Below are positions 1-9,572 of a stretch of DNA of 64,000 bases, in pieces. Both the position numbers and the translations under genes were made by a program. Positions within the stretch are counted from its first letter, which is position 1. Every line of letters starts with the position of its first letter. The notes under the pieces were generated by a model that had not been told where the DNA came from, made no database searches, and was given only the letters and a program-made list of their open reading frames with translations. Source of the stretch: Streptomyces sp. NBC_01341 (GTDB lineage: Bacteria > Actinomycetota > Actinomycetes > Streptomycetales > Streptomycetaceae); NCBI RefSeq assembly GCF_035946055.1, contig NZ_CP108364.1, positions 2,046,001-2,110,000 of the forward strand, read 5' to 3'.

Positions 1-1
1 C

Positions 2-688
2 GCCGCACCCGCACTCGAACGGGCCGCTCTCGCGCACTGGAACGGCTGGGGCGCCGTCGAGCTCCTGACCGGCGCGGACGCCGGGGTGCCGGACGACGCC
101 CTGCTCCTGGAGCGGCTGCACCACGAGATCTCCCTGCGGTCCCTCCCCGAGGCGAAGGCCCTGCTGGAGGCGGCGGGCACGGTGCGGCGGCTGTGGGTCG
201 AGCCCCCGGCAGGTCACCCCTTCGAGACGGTCACCGGGCGCACCGCCCGGCAGGCGGAGCCGATGTTGGCCGCCGCCGAGCGGGACGCGGAGCTCGGGCC
301 GCTCGTCTCGGCCGCGCTCGCGGCGCGTGACGAGCTGGTCACGGAGCCCCCCGAACTCCTCCTGCTGCACGGCAACTTCCGGCAGAGCAAGGTCCTGTCC
401 GCCGAGCGTGCGCCGTGGCTGGCCGTCGGCCCGGAACCGCTGACCGGCGAGCGCGCCTACGACCTGGCGCGGCTGGCGCGCGACCGGGTCGAGGACCTGA
501 TCGCGTCCCCGGGGGGCGCTGTCACGGCCCGCCGCCGGGTCAAGAAGCTCGCCGACTCGCTCGAGGTGGACCAGGACCGGCTGCGCGGCTGGACGCTGTT
601 CCGGGCGGTCGAGTCCGGCACCCGGTCGCTGACGGTGGGCCGGCGGCAGGACGGGGAGCTGGCACTGGAGTTCGCCGGCTGGCTGTAG
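2..688 (+). CDS. APH(6)-like phosphotransferase fold protein, 3' part, probable pseudokinase
   Basis: The gene enters from the left edge: the frame is open from base 2 and ends at TAG 686-688, giving 228 visible residues. They resemble the C-terminal lobe of the aminoglycoside/streptomycin 6-phosphotransferase family. The catalytic loop reads HGNFRQSKVL where active members have HGDxxxxNxL, and the later metal-binding segment reads WLAVGPEPL where they have a D in the IDP position. The catalytic Asp, the loop Asn and the metal-binding Asp are therefore replaced by Asn, Lys and Gly. I infer that it does not transfer phosphate and may have a binding or structural role. It converges on proS across a shared hairpin. 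Confidence 0.7.
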   Translation, partial: AAPALERAALAHWNGWGAVELLTGADAGVPDDALLLERLHHEISLRSLPEAKALLEAAGTVRRLWVEPPAGHPFETVTGRTARQAEPMLAAAERDAELGPLVSAALAARDELVTEPPELLLLHGNFRQSKVLSAERAPWLAVGPEPLTGERAYDLARLARDRVEDLIASPGGAVTARRRVKKLADSLEVDQDRLRGWTLFRAVESGTRSLTVGRRQDGELALEFAGWL

Positions 689-693
689 GCGTG

Positions 694-730
694 CACGAAG
701 GGCCCCGCGCGGTGCCCGGGGCCCTTCGTG
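694..730. terminator. Bidirectional terminator hairpin
   Basis: A perfect 14-bp stem (694-707 with 717-730) closes a 9-nt loop between the convergent pseudokinase and proS genes. It has no U-run, as is usual in Streptomyces. Confidence 0.75.
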
Positions 731-748
731 ATGTCCTGCCGGGCCGGT

Positions 749-2452
749 TCAGCCCTGGTCGGTCAGCCGGGCGATCGCCTCGTCCACGGTGAGCTCCTCG
801 CGCTCCCCGGTGCGGCGGTCCTTCAGCTCCAGGACGCCCTCCGCCGAACGGCGGCCCGCCACGAGGATCTTCGGGACACCGATCAGTTCGGAGTCGGTGA
901 ACTTCACGCCGGGCGAGACACCCGCGCGGTCGTCGACCAGGACCCGCAGGCCCGCGGCGTTCAGCTTCTCGGAGACCTCCAGGGCCAGCTCGGTCTGGAG
1001 CGCCTTGCCCGCGGCGACGACGTGCACGTCGGCCGGGGCGATCTCGCGGGGCCAGCACAGGCCCTTGTCGTCGGCGGTCTGCTCGGCGAGGGCGGCCACG
1101 GCGCGGGAGACCCCGATACCGTACGAGCCCATCGTGACGCGGACCGGCTTGCCCTGCTGGCCGAGCACGTCGAGGGAGAAGATGTCGGCGTACTTGCGGC
1201 CGAGCTGGAAGATGTGGCCGATCTCGATGGCGCGGTCGACCTGGAGGCCGGTGCCGCACTTGGGGCAGGGGTCGCCCGCCTCGACGACGACGACGTCGAG
1301 GTAGTCGTCGACCTCGAAGTCGCGGCCCGCGACGACGTTCTTCGCGTGCACGCCCTCCTTGTTGGCACCCGTGATCCAGGCGGTGCCCGCGGCGACGCGG
1401 GGGTCGGCGATGTAGCGGACCTTCTCCAGGCCCTGGGGGCCGACGTAGCCGCGCACGAGGTCGGGGCGGCCCACGAAGTCCTCGGCGGTGACGAGCTCGA
1501 CGACCGCGGGGGCGAGGTGCTCACCGAGCTTGCCCAGGTCGACCTCGCGGTCGCCGGGCACGCCCACGGCCACGATCTCGCCGTCGACCTTGACCAGCAG
1601 GTTCTTCAGCGTGGCGGAGGCCGCCACGCCCAGGTGGGCGGCGAGGGTCTCGATGGTCGGGGTGTCGGGGGTGTCCAGCTCCTCGACGGCGCCGGTCGCC
1701 GAGGCGTCGGCGACGGTCGTGGCCTTGTACGTCACGGCCTCGGTGTTGGCGGCGTAGTCGCAGTTGGGGCAGTCGACGAAGGTGTCCTCGCCGGCGGGCG
1801 CGGGGGCGAGGAACTCCTCGGACGCCGAGCCGCCCATGGCACCGGAGACCGCGGACACGACGCGGTGGTCGAGGCCGAGGCGCTCGAAGATACGGATGTA
1901 GGCGGCGCGGTGGAGCTGGTAGGCCTCGGCGAGTCCCTCGTCGGTGGTGTCGAAGGAGTACGAGTCCTTCATCTGGAACTCGCGGCCGCGCAGCACACCG
2001 GCGCGGGGGCGGGCCTCGTCACGGTACTTGGTCTGGATCTGGTAGAGGATCACGGGCAGGTCCTTGTAGGACGAGCACATGTCCTTGACGATCTGGGTGA
2101 AGATCTCCTCGTGGGTGGGGCCGAGGAGGTAGTCGGCGCCCTTGCGGTCCTGGAGCCTGAAGAGCAGGTCGCCGTACTCGTCGTACCGACCGCTCGCCTC
2201 GTACGCCTCCTTGGGGAGGAGTGCGGGGAGCAGCACCTCCTGGCCGCCGATGGCGTCCATCTCCTCGCGCACGACGCGGGTGATGTTGTCCAGGACCTTC
2301 TTGCCGAGCGGCAGCCAGGACCAGATGCCGGCCGCGGTGCGGCGTACGTATCCGGCGCGGACGAGGAGCTTGTGGTTGAGCGTCTCGGCGTCCGCCGGGT
2401 CGTCGCGCAGTGTCTTGATCATCAATCGGGACATGCGCTGGACCTGGGCCAT
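749..2452 (-). CDS. proS: Prolyl-tRNA synthetase
   Basis: Charges tRNA-Pro with proline in the cytoplasm. The 567 residues match the long bacterial (type 1) form with an editing insertion. Class II motif 2 is visible as [16 protein letters not shown] near residues 142-157, and motif 3 as [14 protein letters not shown] near residue 445. The editing (INS) domain lies between them, and a C-terminal anticodon-binding domain follows. The ATG at 2452 is preceded by AGGAG at a good distance. It is last in a run of minus-strand genes behind dxr, rseP, ispG and two GNAT genes. No oddities seen. Confidence 0.97.
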   Translation of the reverse strand: MAQVQRMSRLMIKTLRDDPADAETLNHKLLVRAGYVRRTAAGIWSWLPLGKKVLDNITRVVREEMDAIGGQEVLLPALLPKEAYEASGRYDEYGDLLFRLQDRKGADYLLGPTHEEIFTQIVKDMCSSYKDLPVILYQIQTKYRDEARPRAGVLRGREFQMKDSYSFDTTDEGLAEAYQLHRAAYIRIFERLGLDHRVVSAVSGAMGGSASEEFLAPAPAGEDTFVDCPNCDYAANTEAVTYKATTVADASATGAVEELDTPDTPTIETLAAHLGVAASATLKNLLVKVDGEIVAVGVPGDREVDLGKLGEHLAPAVVELVTAEDFVGRPDLVRGYVGPQGLEKVRYIADPRVAAGTAWITGANKEGVHAKNVVAGRDFEVDDYLDVVVVEAGDPCPKCGTGLQVDRAIEIGHIFQLGRKYADIFSLDVLGQQGKPVRVTMGSYGIGVSRAVAALAEQTADDKGLCWPREIAPADVHVVAAGKALQTELALEVSEKLNAAGLRVLVDDRAGVSPGVKFTDSELIGVPKILVAGRRSAEGVLELKDRRTGEREELTVDEAIARLTDQG

Positions 2453-2524
2453 GATGAACTCCTGCTCGCAAGGGTGGTGAGCCCGAGGTTAGCCGGGGGG
2501 CCCGCGCGGGCGGAAATCGATTCC

Positions 2525-3100
2525 TCAGCGACGGCGCAGCGGCAGGGGCGCGCCCATCACCGCGTACGGCTTGGGCGCGCTCGGGAAGAGCACCTGACGG
2601 GCCAGGTCCTGGTACCCCAGGGCGCGGTAGAGGCCCCGGGCGGGGCTCTCGGTGTCGATCGCCGAGAGGATGGAACGCGGCAGGCCGACGGCGTCGGTGA
2701 TGGTAGTGATCAGCTCGCGTCCGATGCCGCGCTGCTGGAACTCGGGGTGGACGTGCAGCTCGGTGATCACGAACGAGTCGTCGAGCCAGTCCTCGGATCC
2801 GGTCGCGCGCAGGTAGGGCTCGACGACGGTGGACCACCAGTGCGTCCGGTGGTTCGGCAGCCCGTAGACGAACCCGACCAGCCGTCCGTCCGCGGTGGTG
2901 GCGCCGAGGGCGCGGGCCTGCGGGTGGTCGAGGTGCCGGAGCACGATATGGCGGCGTACGTCGATCTCGTCCTGGCCGAGGCCGAAGGCGACCGCCTGCA
3001 CGGCGAGCGCCTCGTCGACGCGGGCGGCGAGGTCGAGCGGTCCGACCACGATGTCGGGGGTCCCGGAGCCCCGGGTGGACGCGGGTGCTGCTGCTGCCAT
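2525..3100 (-). CDS. GNAT family N-acetyltransferase
   Basis: A 191-residue single-domain GNAT protein. The acetyl-CoA loop motif is seen as FQQRGIGRELI after the strand ITELHVHPE, and the C-terminal ALGYQDL segment is the usual last strand region of the fold. Substrate cannot be told from sequence. The ATG at 3100 lies 29 nt after the stop of another GNAT gene and 72 nt ahead of proS, so co-transcription with both is likely. It is not closely similar to its GNAT neighbour. Confidence 0.85.
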   Translation of the reverse strand: MAAAAPASTRGSGTPDIVVGPLDLAARVDEALAVQAVAFGLGQDEIDVRRHIVLRHLDHPQARALGATTADGRLVGFVYGLPNHRTHWWSTVVEPYLRATGSEDWLDDSFVITELHVHPEFQQRGIGRELITTITDAVGLPRSILSAIDTESPARGLYRALGYQDLARQVLFPSAPKPYAVMGAPLPLRRR

Positions 3101-3129
3101 GCGGGAACCCTACTGTCCGGGTGGCCGGG

Positions 3130-3975
3130 TCAGAACAGCACGCTCATGAACGCACCCGTCTCGCGGAAGCCGACGCGGCTGTAGGCCCTGCGGGCGGGGG
3201 TGTTGTAGTCGTTCACGTACAGGCTCACGATCGGTGCCACGTCGCTGAGCGCGTGGCGCAGGACAGCGGCCATGCCCGTCTCGGAGAGCCCCCGCCCCCG
3301 GGCCTCGGGCGCCACCCAGACGCCCTGGATCTGGCACGCGCGGGAGGTGGCTGCGCCGATCTCCGCCTTGAACAGGACCCTGCCGTCCTCTATGCGGGCG
3401 AAGGACCGTCCGGTGCTGATCAGTTCCGCGACGCGTGCCTGGTAGAGGAGCCCGCCGTCACCCGCGAGCGGCGAGACACCGACCTCCTCGGTGAACATGG
3501 CCACGCAGGCCGGCATGAGGATGTCGATCTCGTCCCGGCGGACCCTGCGCACGAGGGGGTCGGGTGCGATCTCCACGGAGGGGCTCTCGGTGACCATGAG
3601 CGGCTGGTGGGGCCGGACTTCCCTGGCGGGACCCCAGCTGGGTTCGAGCAGACGCCACAGCTGGGTGGTGGGGCCCGCGGGGCCCACGATGGAGGAGCAG
3701 CGGCGCCCGGCTCTGCGGGCGCGGTCCGCGAACGCCCTGATGGCCTCGGGGGTGGCGCAGATGGGCACGAGGTTGGCACCGGAGTAGCAGAGCGAGCGGA
3801 GCCGTCCGTCGGCGTACCAGCCCCACATCTCGCCACCGAGCCGCCAGGGGTCGAGGCCGGCGACCTGGACGCGGGCGGCCACGAACGCGTTGTCCACGGG
3901 TTCGCTCTCGAGGATGGCGAGCGCGGCGGGAAGCTCGCCGGGGTCGAGGACCCGGGTAGTGGTCTGCGTCAACAC
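3130..3975 (-). CDS. GNAT acetyltransferase with DUF4081 domain
   Basis: A tandem-type GNAT protein of 281 residues conserved across actinobacteria beside ispG. The N-terminal half (DUF4081) contains GLDPWRLGGEMWGWY, and the C-terminal half is a canonical GNAT domain with the acetyl-CoA motif VWVAPEARGRGLSE. I chose the GTG at 3975 (protein begins MLTQTTTRVL), because the family starts this way. The frame stays open upstream to 4113, but that part overlaps a terminator and looks non-coding. Substrate unknown. It sits between ispG and another GNAT gene. Confidence 0.85.
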   Translation of the reverse strand: MLTQTTTRVLDPGELPAALAILESEPVDNAFVAARVQVAGLDPWRLGGEMWGWYADGRLRSLCYSGANLVPICATPEAIRAFADRARRAGRRCSSIVGPAGPTTQLWRLLEPSWGPAREVRPHQPLMVTESPSVEIAPDPLVRRVRRDEIDILMPACVAMFTEEVGVSPLAGDGGLLYQARVAELISTGRSFARIEDGRVLFKAEIGAATSRACQIQGVWVAPEARGRGLSETGMAAVLRHALSDVAPIVSLYVNDYNTPARRAYSRVGFRETGAFMSVLF

Positions 3976-4072
3976 TGGGGCCTCACCAAACAGTCTGCTG
4001 ATGTCCGCACTGTACCCAAGAAGGCTGTGCGGTGCCCCCGCAGGTGCGGGACCGTTAGCACACGGAGACGGC

Positions 4073-4104
4073 TGTGCCCCGCAGGACACGTCCTGCGGGG
4101 CACA
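4073..4104 (-). terminator. Terminator downstream of ispG
   Basis: A perfect 14-bp stem (4073-4086 with 4091-4104) with a CACG loop lies 20 nt past the ispG stop and ahead of the DUF4081 gene. Confidence 0.7.
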
Positions 4105-4124
4105 GTGGCACACGGTCGGGGGGG

Positions 4125-5282
4125 TCAGCCGGCGATGGAGACCTGGGGCTCGCCCGAGGCGATGCCGTCCTTCTCCATCTGCTCCGCGATCTTCATGGCC
4201 TCCTCGATGAGGGTCTCCACGATCTTCGACTCCGGGACGGTCTTGATGACCTCGCCCTTCACGAAGATCTGACCCTTGCCGTTACCGGACGCCACACCCA
4301 GATCGGCCTCACGCGCCTCACCCGGACCGTTCACGACACAGCCCATCACCGCGACCCGCAGCGGGACCTCCATACCCTCCAGACCCGCACTCACCTGATC
4401 CGCCAGCTTGTACACATCCACCTGCGCACGCCCGCACGACGGACACGACACGATCTCCAGACGCCGCTGCTTCAGATTCAGCGCCTCCAGAATCTGCAGA
4501 CCGACCTTGACCTCCTCCGCCGGAGGAGCCGACAACGACACCCGGATCGTGTCCCCGATACCCTCCGACAGCAGCGCACCGAACGCCACCGCCGACTTGA
4601 TCGTCCCCTGGAACGCCGGACCCGCCTCCGTCACACCCAGGTGCAACGGATAGTCCGACTGCGCCGCCAACTGCCGGTAGGCGTTCACCATCACGACCGG
4701 GTCATTGTGCTTCACCGAGATCTTGATGTCGCGGAACCCGTGCTCCTCGAACAGCGACGCCTCCCACAACGCCGACTCCACCAGAGCCTCCGGCGTCGCC
4801 TTCCCGTACTTCTTCAACAGCCGCGCGTCCAGCGAACCCGCGTTCACACCGATACGAATCGGAGTACCCGCGTCCCCCGCCGCCCTCGCGATCTCCTTGA
4901 CCTTGTCGTCGAACTGCTTGATGTTCCCCGGATTCACCCGCACCGCCGCACACCCCGCGTCAATCGCCGCGAACACGTACTTCGGCTGGAAATGAATGTC
5001 CGCGATCACCGGGATCTGCGACTTCCGCGCGATCGTCGCCAACGCGTCCGCGTCATCCTGCGTCGGACACGCCACCCGCACGATCTGACAGCCCGACGCC
5101 GTCAGCTCCGCGATCTGCTGCAACGTCGCACCGATGTCCGACGTCCGCGTCGTCGTCATCGACTGCACCGACACAGGTGCGTCCCCACCGACCGCCACCG
5201 ACCCGACCTGGATCTGTCGGCTGACCCGTCGGTCGGCGAGCTTGGTCGGAACGGCCGGCATTCCGAGAGAAATCGCAGTCAT
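4125..5282 (-). CDS. ispG: 4-hydroxy-3-methylbut-2-en-1-yl diphosphate synthase (MEP pathway)
   Basis: Converts MEcPP to HMBPP, the penultimate step of the MEP isoprenoid pathway, using a [4Fe-4S] cluster. The protein has 385 residues, normal for the family. Cluster cysteines are seen in [15 protein letters not shown] and in [11 protein letters not shown] near the C-terminus, and the N-terminal TIM-barrel part carries [12 protein letters not shown]. Start is the ATG at 5282. dxr of the same pathway lies two genes upstream, with rseP between. From roughly codon 20 to codon 340 the gene prefers GCG, GTG, GGT and GAT over the C-ending codons used by its neighbours, which is reported as a finding. 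Confidence 0.97.
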   Translation of the reverse strand: MTAISLGMPAVPTKLADRRVSRQIQVGSVAVGGDAPVSVQSMTTTRTSDIGATLQQIAELTASGCQIVRVACPTQDDADALATIARKSQIPVIADIHFQPKYVFAAIDAGCAAVRVNPGNIKQFDDKVKEIARAAGDAGTPIRIGVNAGSLDARLLKKYGKATPEALVESALWEASLFEEHGFRDIKISVKHNDPVVMVNAYRQLAAQSDYPLHLGVTEAGPAFQGTIKSAVAFGALLSEGIGDTIRVSLSAPPAEEVKVGLQILEALNLKQRRLEIVSCPSCGRAQVDVYKLADQVSAGLEGMEVPLRVAVMGCVVNGPGEAREADLGVASGNGKGQIFVKGEVIKTVPESKIVETLIEEAMKIAEQMEKDGIASGEPQVSIAG

Positions 5283-5368
5283 GCGCTGAGCATCCCCAAG
5301 GTGTGGATCAGTGTGGATCGAGGTCCCGACAACAGCGGGCTCCGGGCTTCGAGGTTACGGCACCGGAG

Positions 5369-5392
5369 GACGACGGGGTGCATCCCGTCGTC
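5369..5392 (-). terminator. Hairpin between rseP and ispG
   Basis: A 9-bp perfect stem (5369-5377 with 5384-5392) with a 6-nt loop sits in the 181-nt gap between rseP and ispG. It may be a weak terminator or attenuator; an ispG promoter may also lie in this gap. Confidence 0.45.
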
Positions 5393-5463
5393 AAGCCCGC
5401 CCGTCGGTGTGCGGCCGGAGACCACCTGTGCGACCGGCCGCCAGCTGTGGGACGTGTGAGGCA

Positions 5464-6774
5464 TCAGGTGATCTTCACCGGGTTCACGATGTCGGCGACC
5501 AGCACCAGCAGCGTGAAGCAGATGAAGATGCCCGCGACCACGTAGGCGACCGGCATGAGCTTCGCCACGTCGAACGGGCCGGGGTCGGGGCGCTTGAAGA
5601 CCTTGGCCACGTTGCGGCGCAGGGCCTCCCAGAGCGCGCCCGCGATGTGCCCGCCGTCCAGTGGCAGCAGGGGCAGCATGTTGAACAGGAACAGCGAGAG
5701 GTTGAAGCCGGCCAGCAGGAACAGCATCATCGCGATCTGGTTCTGCGCCGGGACGTCGAGGTTCATCACCTCGCCGCCGATCCTGGCCGCGCCCACCACC
5801 CCGACCGGCGAGTCGTCGGCGCGCTCGCCGTCGCTGAAGGCCGCGCTCCACAGGTCGGGGATCTTCGAGGGCAGCGCGATGATCGAATCGACGCCGTTCT
5901 CGATCATGTCGCCCATGCGGACGACCGAGTCGCCGAAGGAGAGCGGCACGATCTCCGTGTTCGCGGCGAAGCCGAGGTAGCCGGCGGTGACGTACTGGTC
6001 GGGGATGACCTCGCCGTCGGCGTCCTTCTTCGCGACCGCGTTCTTCCTCAGGACCGCGTTCAGGGTCTGTTCCCGCCCGTCACGCTGCACGGTGATGGTG
6101 GCGGGACCGGTGGTCTCGCGGATCCTGTCCGAGAGCGTGGCCCAGTCGTCGATCTTCCGGCCGTCGAAGGCGACGATCCTGTCGCCCTCCTTCAGTCCCG
6201 CGGCCTTGGCAGGCGAGACCGGGTCGGCTGCCTTGCAGGTGTCGCGGTTCTCGCTCTGCGCGATCACGCACTGCTGGACACCGGCGACCTCCGTGGTCTG
6301 CGTCTGGAAGCCGAAGGTCATCGCGACGCCCATGAAGATCGCGACGGCCAGGACCAGGTTCATGAAGGGCCCGGCGAACATCACGATCACGCGCTTCCAC
6401 GGCTTGCGCGTGTAGAAGAGGCGCGACTCGTCGCCCGGCTGGAGCTCCTCGAAGGCGGCGGATCTGGCGTCCTCGATCATCCCGCGCCACGGGGAGGTGG
6501 AGCGCGCTTCCAGCCGTCCGTCGGCGCCCGGCGGGAACATGCCGATCATGCGGATGTAGCCGCCCGCGGGGATAGCCTTGATGCCGTACTCGGTGTCGCC
6601 CTTCTTCCGCGACCAGACCGTCGGGCCGAAGCCGACCATGTACTGGGGGACCCGGATACCGAAGAGCTTGGCCGTCGAGAGGTGGCCGAGTTCGTGCCAG
6701 GCGATCGAGAACAATAGACCCACGGCGAAGATGGCGATCCCCAGGACCGTCATCAGGATCGTCGTCGTACTCAT
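5464..6774 (-). CDS. rseP: Site-2-protease-type intramembrane metalloprotease (RseP/RIP family, M50)
   Basis: A 436-residue multi-pass membrane zinc protease of the RseP/Rip1 type that cleaves transmembrane anti-sigma factors or similar proteins within the membrane. The zinc motif HELGH is in the first transmembrane segment ([15 protein letters not shown], near residue 25). A PDZ domain fills the middle ([16 protein letters not shown]), and the third metal ligand is in [16 protein letters not shown] near the end. The ATG at 6774 overlaps the dxr stop in an ATGA arrangement, so the two are translationally coupled, the conserved actinobacterial order. Longer upstream extension of the frame is a shadow of dxr. 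Confidence 0.93.
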   Translation of the reverse strand: MSTTTILMTVLGIAIFAVGLLFSIAWHELGHLSTAKLFGIRVPQYMVGFGPTVWSRKKGDTEYGIKAIPAGGYIRMIGMFPPGADGRLEARSTSPWRGMIEDARSAAFEELQPGDESRLFYTRKPWKRVIVMFAGPFMNLVLAVAIFMGVAMTFGFQTQTTEVAGVQQCVIAQSENRDTCKAADPVSPAKAAGLKEGDRIVAFDGRKIDDWATLSDRIRETTGPATITVQRDGREQTLNAVLRKNAVAKKDADGEVIPDQYVTAGYLGFAANTEIVPLSFGDSVVRMGDMIENGVDSIIALPSKIPDLWSAAFSDGERADDSPVGVVGAARIGGEVMNLDVPAQNQIAMMLFLLAGFNLSLFLFNMLPLLPLDGGHIAGALWEALRRNVAKVFKRPDPGPFDVAKLMPVAYVVAGIFICFTLLVLVADIVNPVKIT

Positions 6775-8024
6775 ACGTGCGCCTCCGCTGTCGCTGCCGC
6801 CGAGAGTTCGCGGGCCCGGGCACGGGCCCAGGTCTCCGCTTCGAGGACGTCCGCGACCGTCAGCGAAGTTCCCGTGGCGGGTGTGCCGTGTTCGGCCACC
6901 ACCGCTGTGACCGTATCCATGATGCCGTTGAACGGCAGCCGTCCCGCCAGGAACGCGTCCACGCATTCCTCGTTGGCCGCGTTGAACACGGCGGGGGCGG
7001 TGCCCCCGAGGGTGCCGACGTGCCGGGCGAGCCCGACGGACGGGAACGCCTCGGTGTCCAGCGGGAAGAACTCCCAGCTGGAGGCCTTCGTCCAGTCGAA
7101 GGCGGGGGCGGCGTCCGGGACCCGCTCGGGCCATCCGAGGCCGATGGCGATGGGGCCCCCCATGTCGGGCGGGGTCGCCTGGGCGAGCGTGGAGCCGTCG
7201 GTGAACTCCACCATCGAGTGAACGTAGGACTGGGGGTGGACCACGACCTCGATCCGGTCGAACGGGATGTCGTAGAGGAGGTGCGCCTCGATGACCTCCA
7301 GGCCCTTGTTGACCAGGGTCGCGGAGTTGACCGTGATGACCGGCCCCATCGCCCAGGTCGGGTGCGCCAGCGCCTGCTCCCTGGTCACGTCGGCCAGCTC
7401 GGCGCGCGTACGGCCTCGGAACGGCCCGCCCGAGGCGGTCACGACGAGCTTGCGTACGTCGGCGCGCTTGCCTGCGGCGAGCGCCTGGAAGAGGGCTGCG
7501 TGCTCGGAGTCGACCGGGATGATCTGGCCCGGGGCCGCGAGCGCCTTCACCAGGGGGCCGCCGACGATCAGCGACTCCTTGTTGGCCAGGGCCAGGGTGC
7601 GGCCGGCCTTCAGGGCGGCGAGCGTGGGCGCGAGGCCGATCGAGCCGGTGATCCCGTTCAGCACGGTGTGGCACGCGCTCGCGGCGAGCTCCGTGGCTGC
7701 GTCGGGTCCGGCGAGGATCCCGGGCAGCGGCTCCCCCGCCCCGTACGCCTCGCGAAGGGCCTCCCGGAGGGCCGGCACCTTGTCCGCGTCGGCGACCGCG
7801 ACGGTACGCACCCGCAGCTGCGCGGCCTGCTCGGCGAGGAGCTGGACCCTGCCGCCCGCCGCGGAGAGCGCGGTGACGCGGAAACGGCCGGGGTTGCGGA
7901 GCACCAGGTCGATGGCCTGGGTGCCGATGGACCCGGTGGAGCCGAGGATCACCAGATCCCGGCGGCCGTCCACGGCGTCGAAGACGAGATGCGGGTCGGC
8001 GAGGGGTGCGGGGCTGTCGCTCAT
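6771..8024 (-). CDS. dxr: 1-deoxy-D-xylulose 5-phosphate reductoisomerase
   Basis: Catalyses the NADPH-dependent rearrangement and reduction of DXP to MEP, the committed MEP-pathway step. The 417-residue protein shows the Rossmann motif [10 protein letters not shown] near residue 25, the metal/substrate segment [13 protein letters not shown], and the flexible loop [12 protein letters not shown]. The ATG at 8024 gives [10 protein letters not shown]; an ATG 6 nt upstream is possible. The stop overlaps the rseP start. No deviation from the family is seen. Confidence 0.96.
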   Translation of the reverse strand: MSDSPAPLADPHLVFDAVDGRRDLVILGSTGSIGTQAIDLVLRNPGRFRVTALSAAGGRVQLLAEQAAQLRVRTVAVADADKVPALREALREAYGAGEPLPGILAGPDAATELAASACHTVLNGITGSIGLAPTLAALKAGRTLALANKESLIVGGPLVKALAAPGQIIPVDSEHAALFQALAAGKRADVRKLVVTASGGPFRGRTRAELADVTREQALAHPTWAMGPVITVNSATLVNKGLEVIEAHLLYDIPFDRIEVVVHPQSYVHSMVEFTDGSTLAQATPPDMGGPIAIGLGWPERVPDAAPAFDWTKASSWEFFPLDTEAFPSVGLARHVGTLGGTAPAVFNAANEECVDAFLAGRLPFNGIMDTVTAVVAEHGTPATGTSLTVADVLEAETWARARARELSAAATAEAHV

Positions 8025-8085
8025 GGCCCCCATTGTTGCCGCATCCGCCGGGCGCACCGACAGGGCATCCCCGTCGGCGTGTGCC

Positions 8086-8862
8086 TCAGGCCCGCCCGGC
8101 ACGGAATTTCCTCCACTGGGCGGCCATGACGTCCTCGGGAATCCGGCCGATGTCCTTCGTGCCGAGGACCTCACCGCGGAAGGCGAGCGTGGTGGCCCCG
8201 GACCGCAGGACGGTGAGGTACTCGTAAAGCTTGAGCTTCCCCTTCACGTCGAGGACGGTGAAGCGGAAGGCCTTCGCCTCGTCGGCTTCGTCCGCGAAGG
8301 AGGGCAGCGCGGCGGGTTCGACCTTCTCGTACGTGGCGCGGGCGACGGCCCGCTCCTCCGTGAGGCCCCCGGCGCACTCCCGGCCCGCCCTGGCGAGCGA
8401 CCGCATGACCTGGGCCGCGTCCCCGCCGGCGTAGGAGCGCAGCGTCACGTCGACGGTGACGCCGAGTATCTCGCCGGGCTCGTCGGCCTTCCGCTGCACC
8501 TGTGCGGTGGGGGTGTGGCCGGAGACGTCACCGGCCAGGCTGACCAGTGGCTGGCACACGGCGGGCGAGGCCGTGTAGGCGTCGCCGAGCGGTCCGCCCA
8601 GGGAGTACTCGGACACGGTGAGGCTGCCGGCCTTCTCCCCGTCGGCGAGGGCGAGGGCGGTGAGCTGCGCCTCGGTGAGCCCGCGGGCGGCGGCTCCCGG
8701 GCGGGAGGGCGCCGAACTCCTCGCGGCCTCCGGCTTGCCGTCGTCACCGTCGCCGCCGCATCCGGTGACACCCGCGAGAGCGATCACCGCGCAGCCCGCC
8801 GCTGCGGCGCCCCGCCGGCCGCCGCCCCGTCGCCGGACATCCGCTCCGCGCACCCCGAACAT
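8086..8862 (-). CDS. Secreted lipoprotein of unknown function
   Basis: A 258-residue protein with an arginine-rich N-terminus, a hydrophobic segment and a lipobox (LAGVTGC, Cys near residue 35) followed by a Gly/Asp-rich linker, so it should be anchored outside the membrane. The mature part is a single globular domain with two cysteines. I do not recognise a family beyond streptomycete lipoproteins of this layout. It is 62 nt upstream of dxr on the same strand; whether it is co-transcribed is not clear. Confidence 0.75.
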   Translation of the reverse strand: MFGVRGADVRRRGGGRRGAAAAGCAVIALAGVTGCGGDGDDGKPEAARSSAPSRPGAAARGLTEAQLTALALADGEKAGSLTVSEYSLGGPLGDAYTASPAVCQPLVSLAGDVSGHTPTAQVQRKADEPGEILGVTVDVTLRSYAGGDAAQVMRSLARAGRECAGGLTEERAVARATYEKVEPAALPSFADEADEAKAFRFTVLDVKGKLKLYEYLTVLRSGATTLAFRGEVLGTKDIGRIPEDVMAAQWRKFRAGRA

Positions 8863-8940
8863 GCCTGCCCCTGTCTCCCGTTGACGAGCCGGGACCGGTG
8901 TCTGATCGCGGCCGAGGCTCGATTGTGCGGCATCCGGTGA

Positions 8941-9435
8941 TCAGAATGCGGTGTCGATGCCGAACTTGTCCCGCAGGTGCGCCATGTCCCGCACGTCCCG
9001 GTCGGCGGGTTCGTAGCCCCGGTGGAAGTCCGCCTGCCGCTCGGCGGAGATGCAGCGCACGGTGGTCGTGCCGATGGTGCCGGTGACGAAGCAGGCCGCC
9101 GGATAGCGGAAAGGCGCCTCGGGGTCCGGCGAGGACTGCACGGCCGAGCCGTCGGCCGCGAACTCCAGTGGGTGCAGGTCGATCTCGGCCCCGGAGGGGT
9201 GGGTGAGGACGAAGCGGACAGGCCGCTGGTCCAGCGTCTCGGCGTAACCGGCGGACTCCAGCGCGGCCACGACCGCGCTCTCCTGCCCCTGGTCGTGCAG
9301 CAGGTCGAGATCGCGGTGCTCGCGCGTCTCCTCACCCAGCAGGGCGTCGATGCCCCAGCCCCCGGCGAGCACCACGTCGGCGCCGGCCCCGCGCAGCAGT
9401 GCGAGGACGGCCAGGACATCGTTCCGCGCCATCAT
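8941..9435 (-). CDS. Nucleotidyltransferase-fold protein (aminoglycoside/lincosamide adenylyltransferase-like)
   Basis: About 164 residues with the Pol-beta-type signature of small antibiotic nucleotidyltransferases: LAGGWGIDALLG followed by REHRDLDLL, in which the paired acidic residues bind metal, and a later acidic HPSGAEIDLHPLEF. This resembles the AadB/LinB-like and DUF-type nucleotidyltransferase group. Role in resistance is possible but not shown; many streptomycete members have no known substrate. Start is one of two adjacent ATGs (9435 or 9432). The open frame upstream to 9741 is a shadow of the next gene. Confidence 0.75.
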   Translation of the reverse strand: MMARNDVLAVLALLRGAGADVVLAGGWGIDALLGEETREHRDLDLLHDQGQESAVVAALESAGYAETLDQRPVRFVLTHPSGAEIDLHPLEFAADGSAVQSSPDPEAPFRYPAACFVTGTIGTTTVRCISAERQADFHRGYEPADRDVRDMAHLRDKFGIDTAF

Positions 9436-9525
9436 GCGGGCGACCGTAGCGCGCCCCGTGCCGGGGCGCCGGGTCATTTCCCGTCGGCCTCCTCGCCACG
9501 AAGAGGCGGCGTGCCGAGCGTGCGG

Positions 9526-9562
9526 CGGCGGGGCGCGTCCAGGCAGTGGACGCGCCCCGCCG
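9526..9562 (-). terminator. Terminator downstream of acyl-CoA dehydrogenase
   Basis: A perfect 15-bp stem (9526-9540 with 9548-9562) with a 7-nt loop lies 10 nt after the acyl-CoA dehydrogenase stop. Confidence 0.75.
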
Positions 9563-9572
9563 ATGCGGTGGG

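Noticed and set aside
728..3184. A plus-strand open frame of 818 codons over proS.
   Set aside because: It mirrors proS and GNAT codons, has repetitive Gly/Val/Asp/Arg text and no family pattern.
4074..5459. A plus-strand open frame of 461 codons over ispG.
   Set aside because: It is rich in Arg, His and Thr because of the ispG codon bias; IspG itself is certain.
8941..9435. A firm antibiotic-resistance call for the nucleotidyltransferase-fold protein.
   Set aside because: The fold motifs are shared by many proteins with other or unknown substrates, and no biosynthetic or resistance genes are near.
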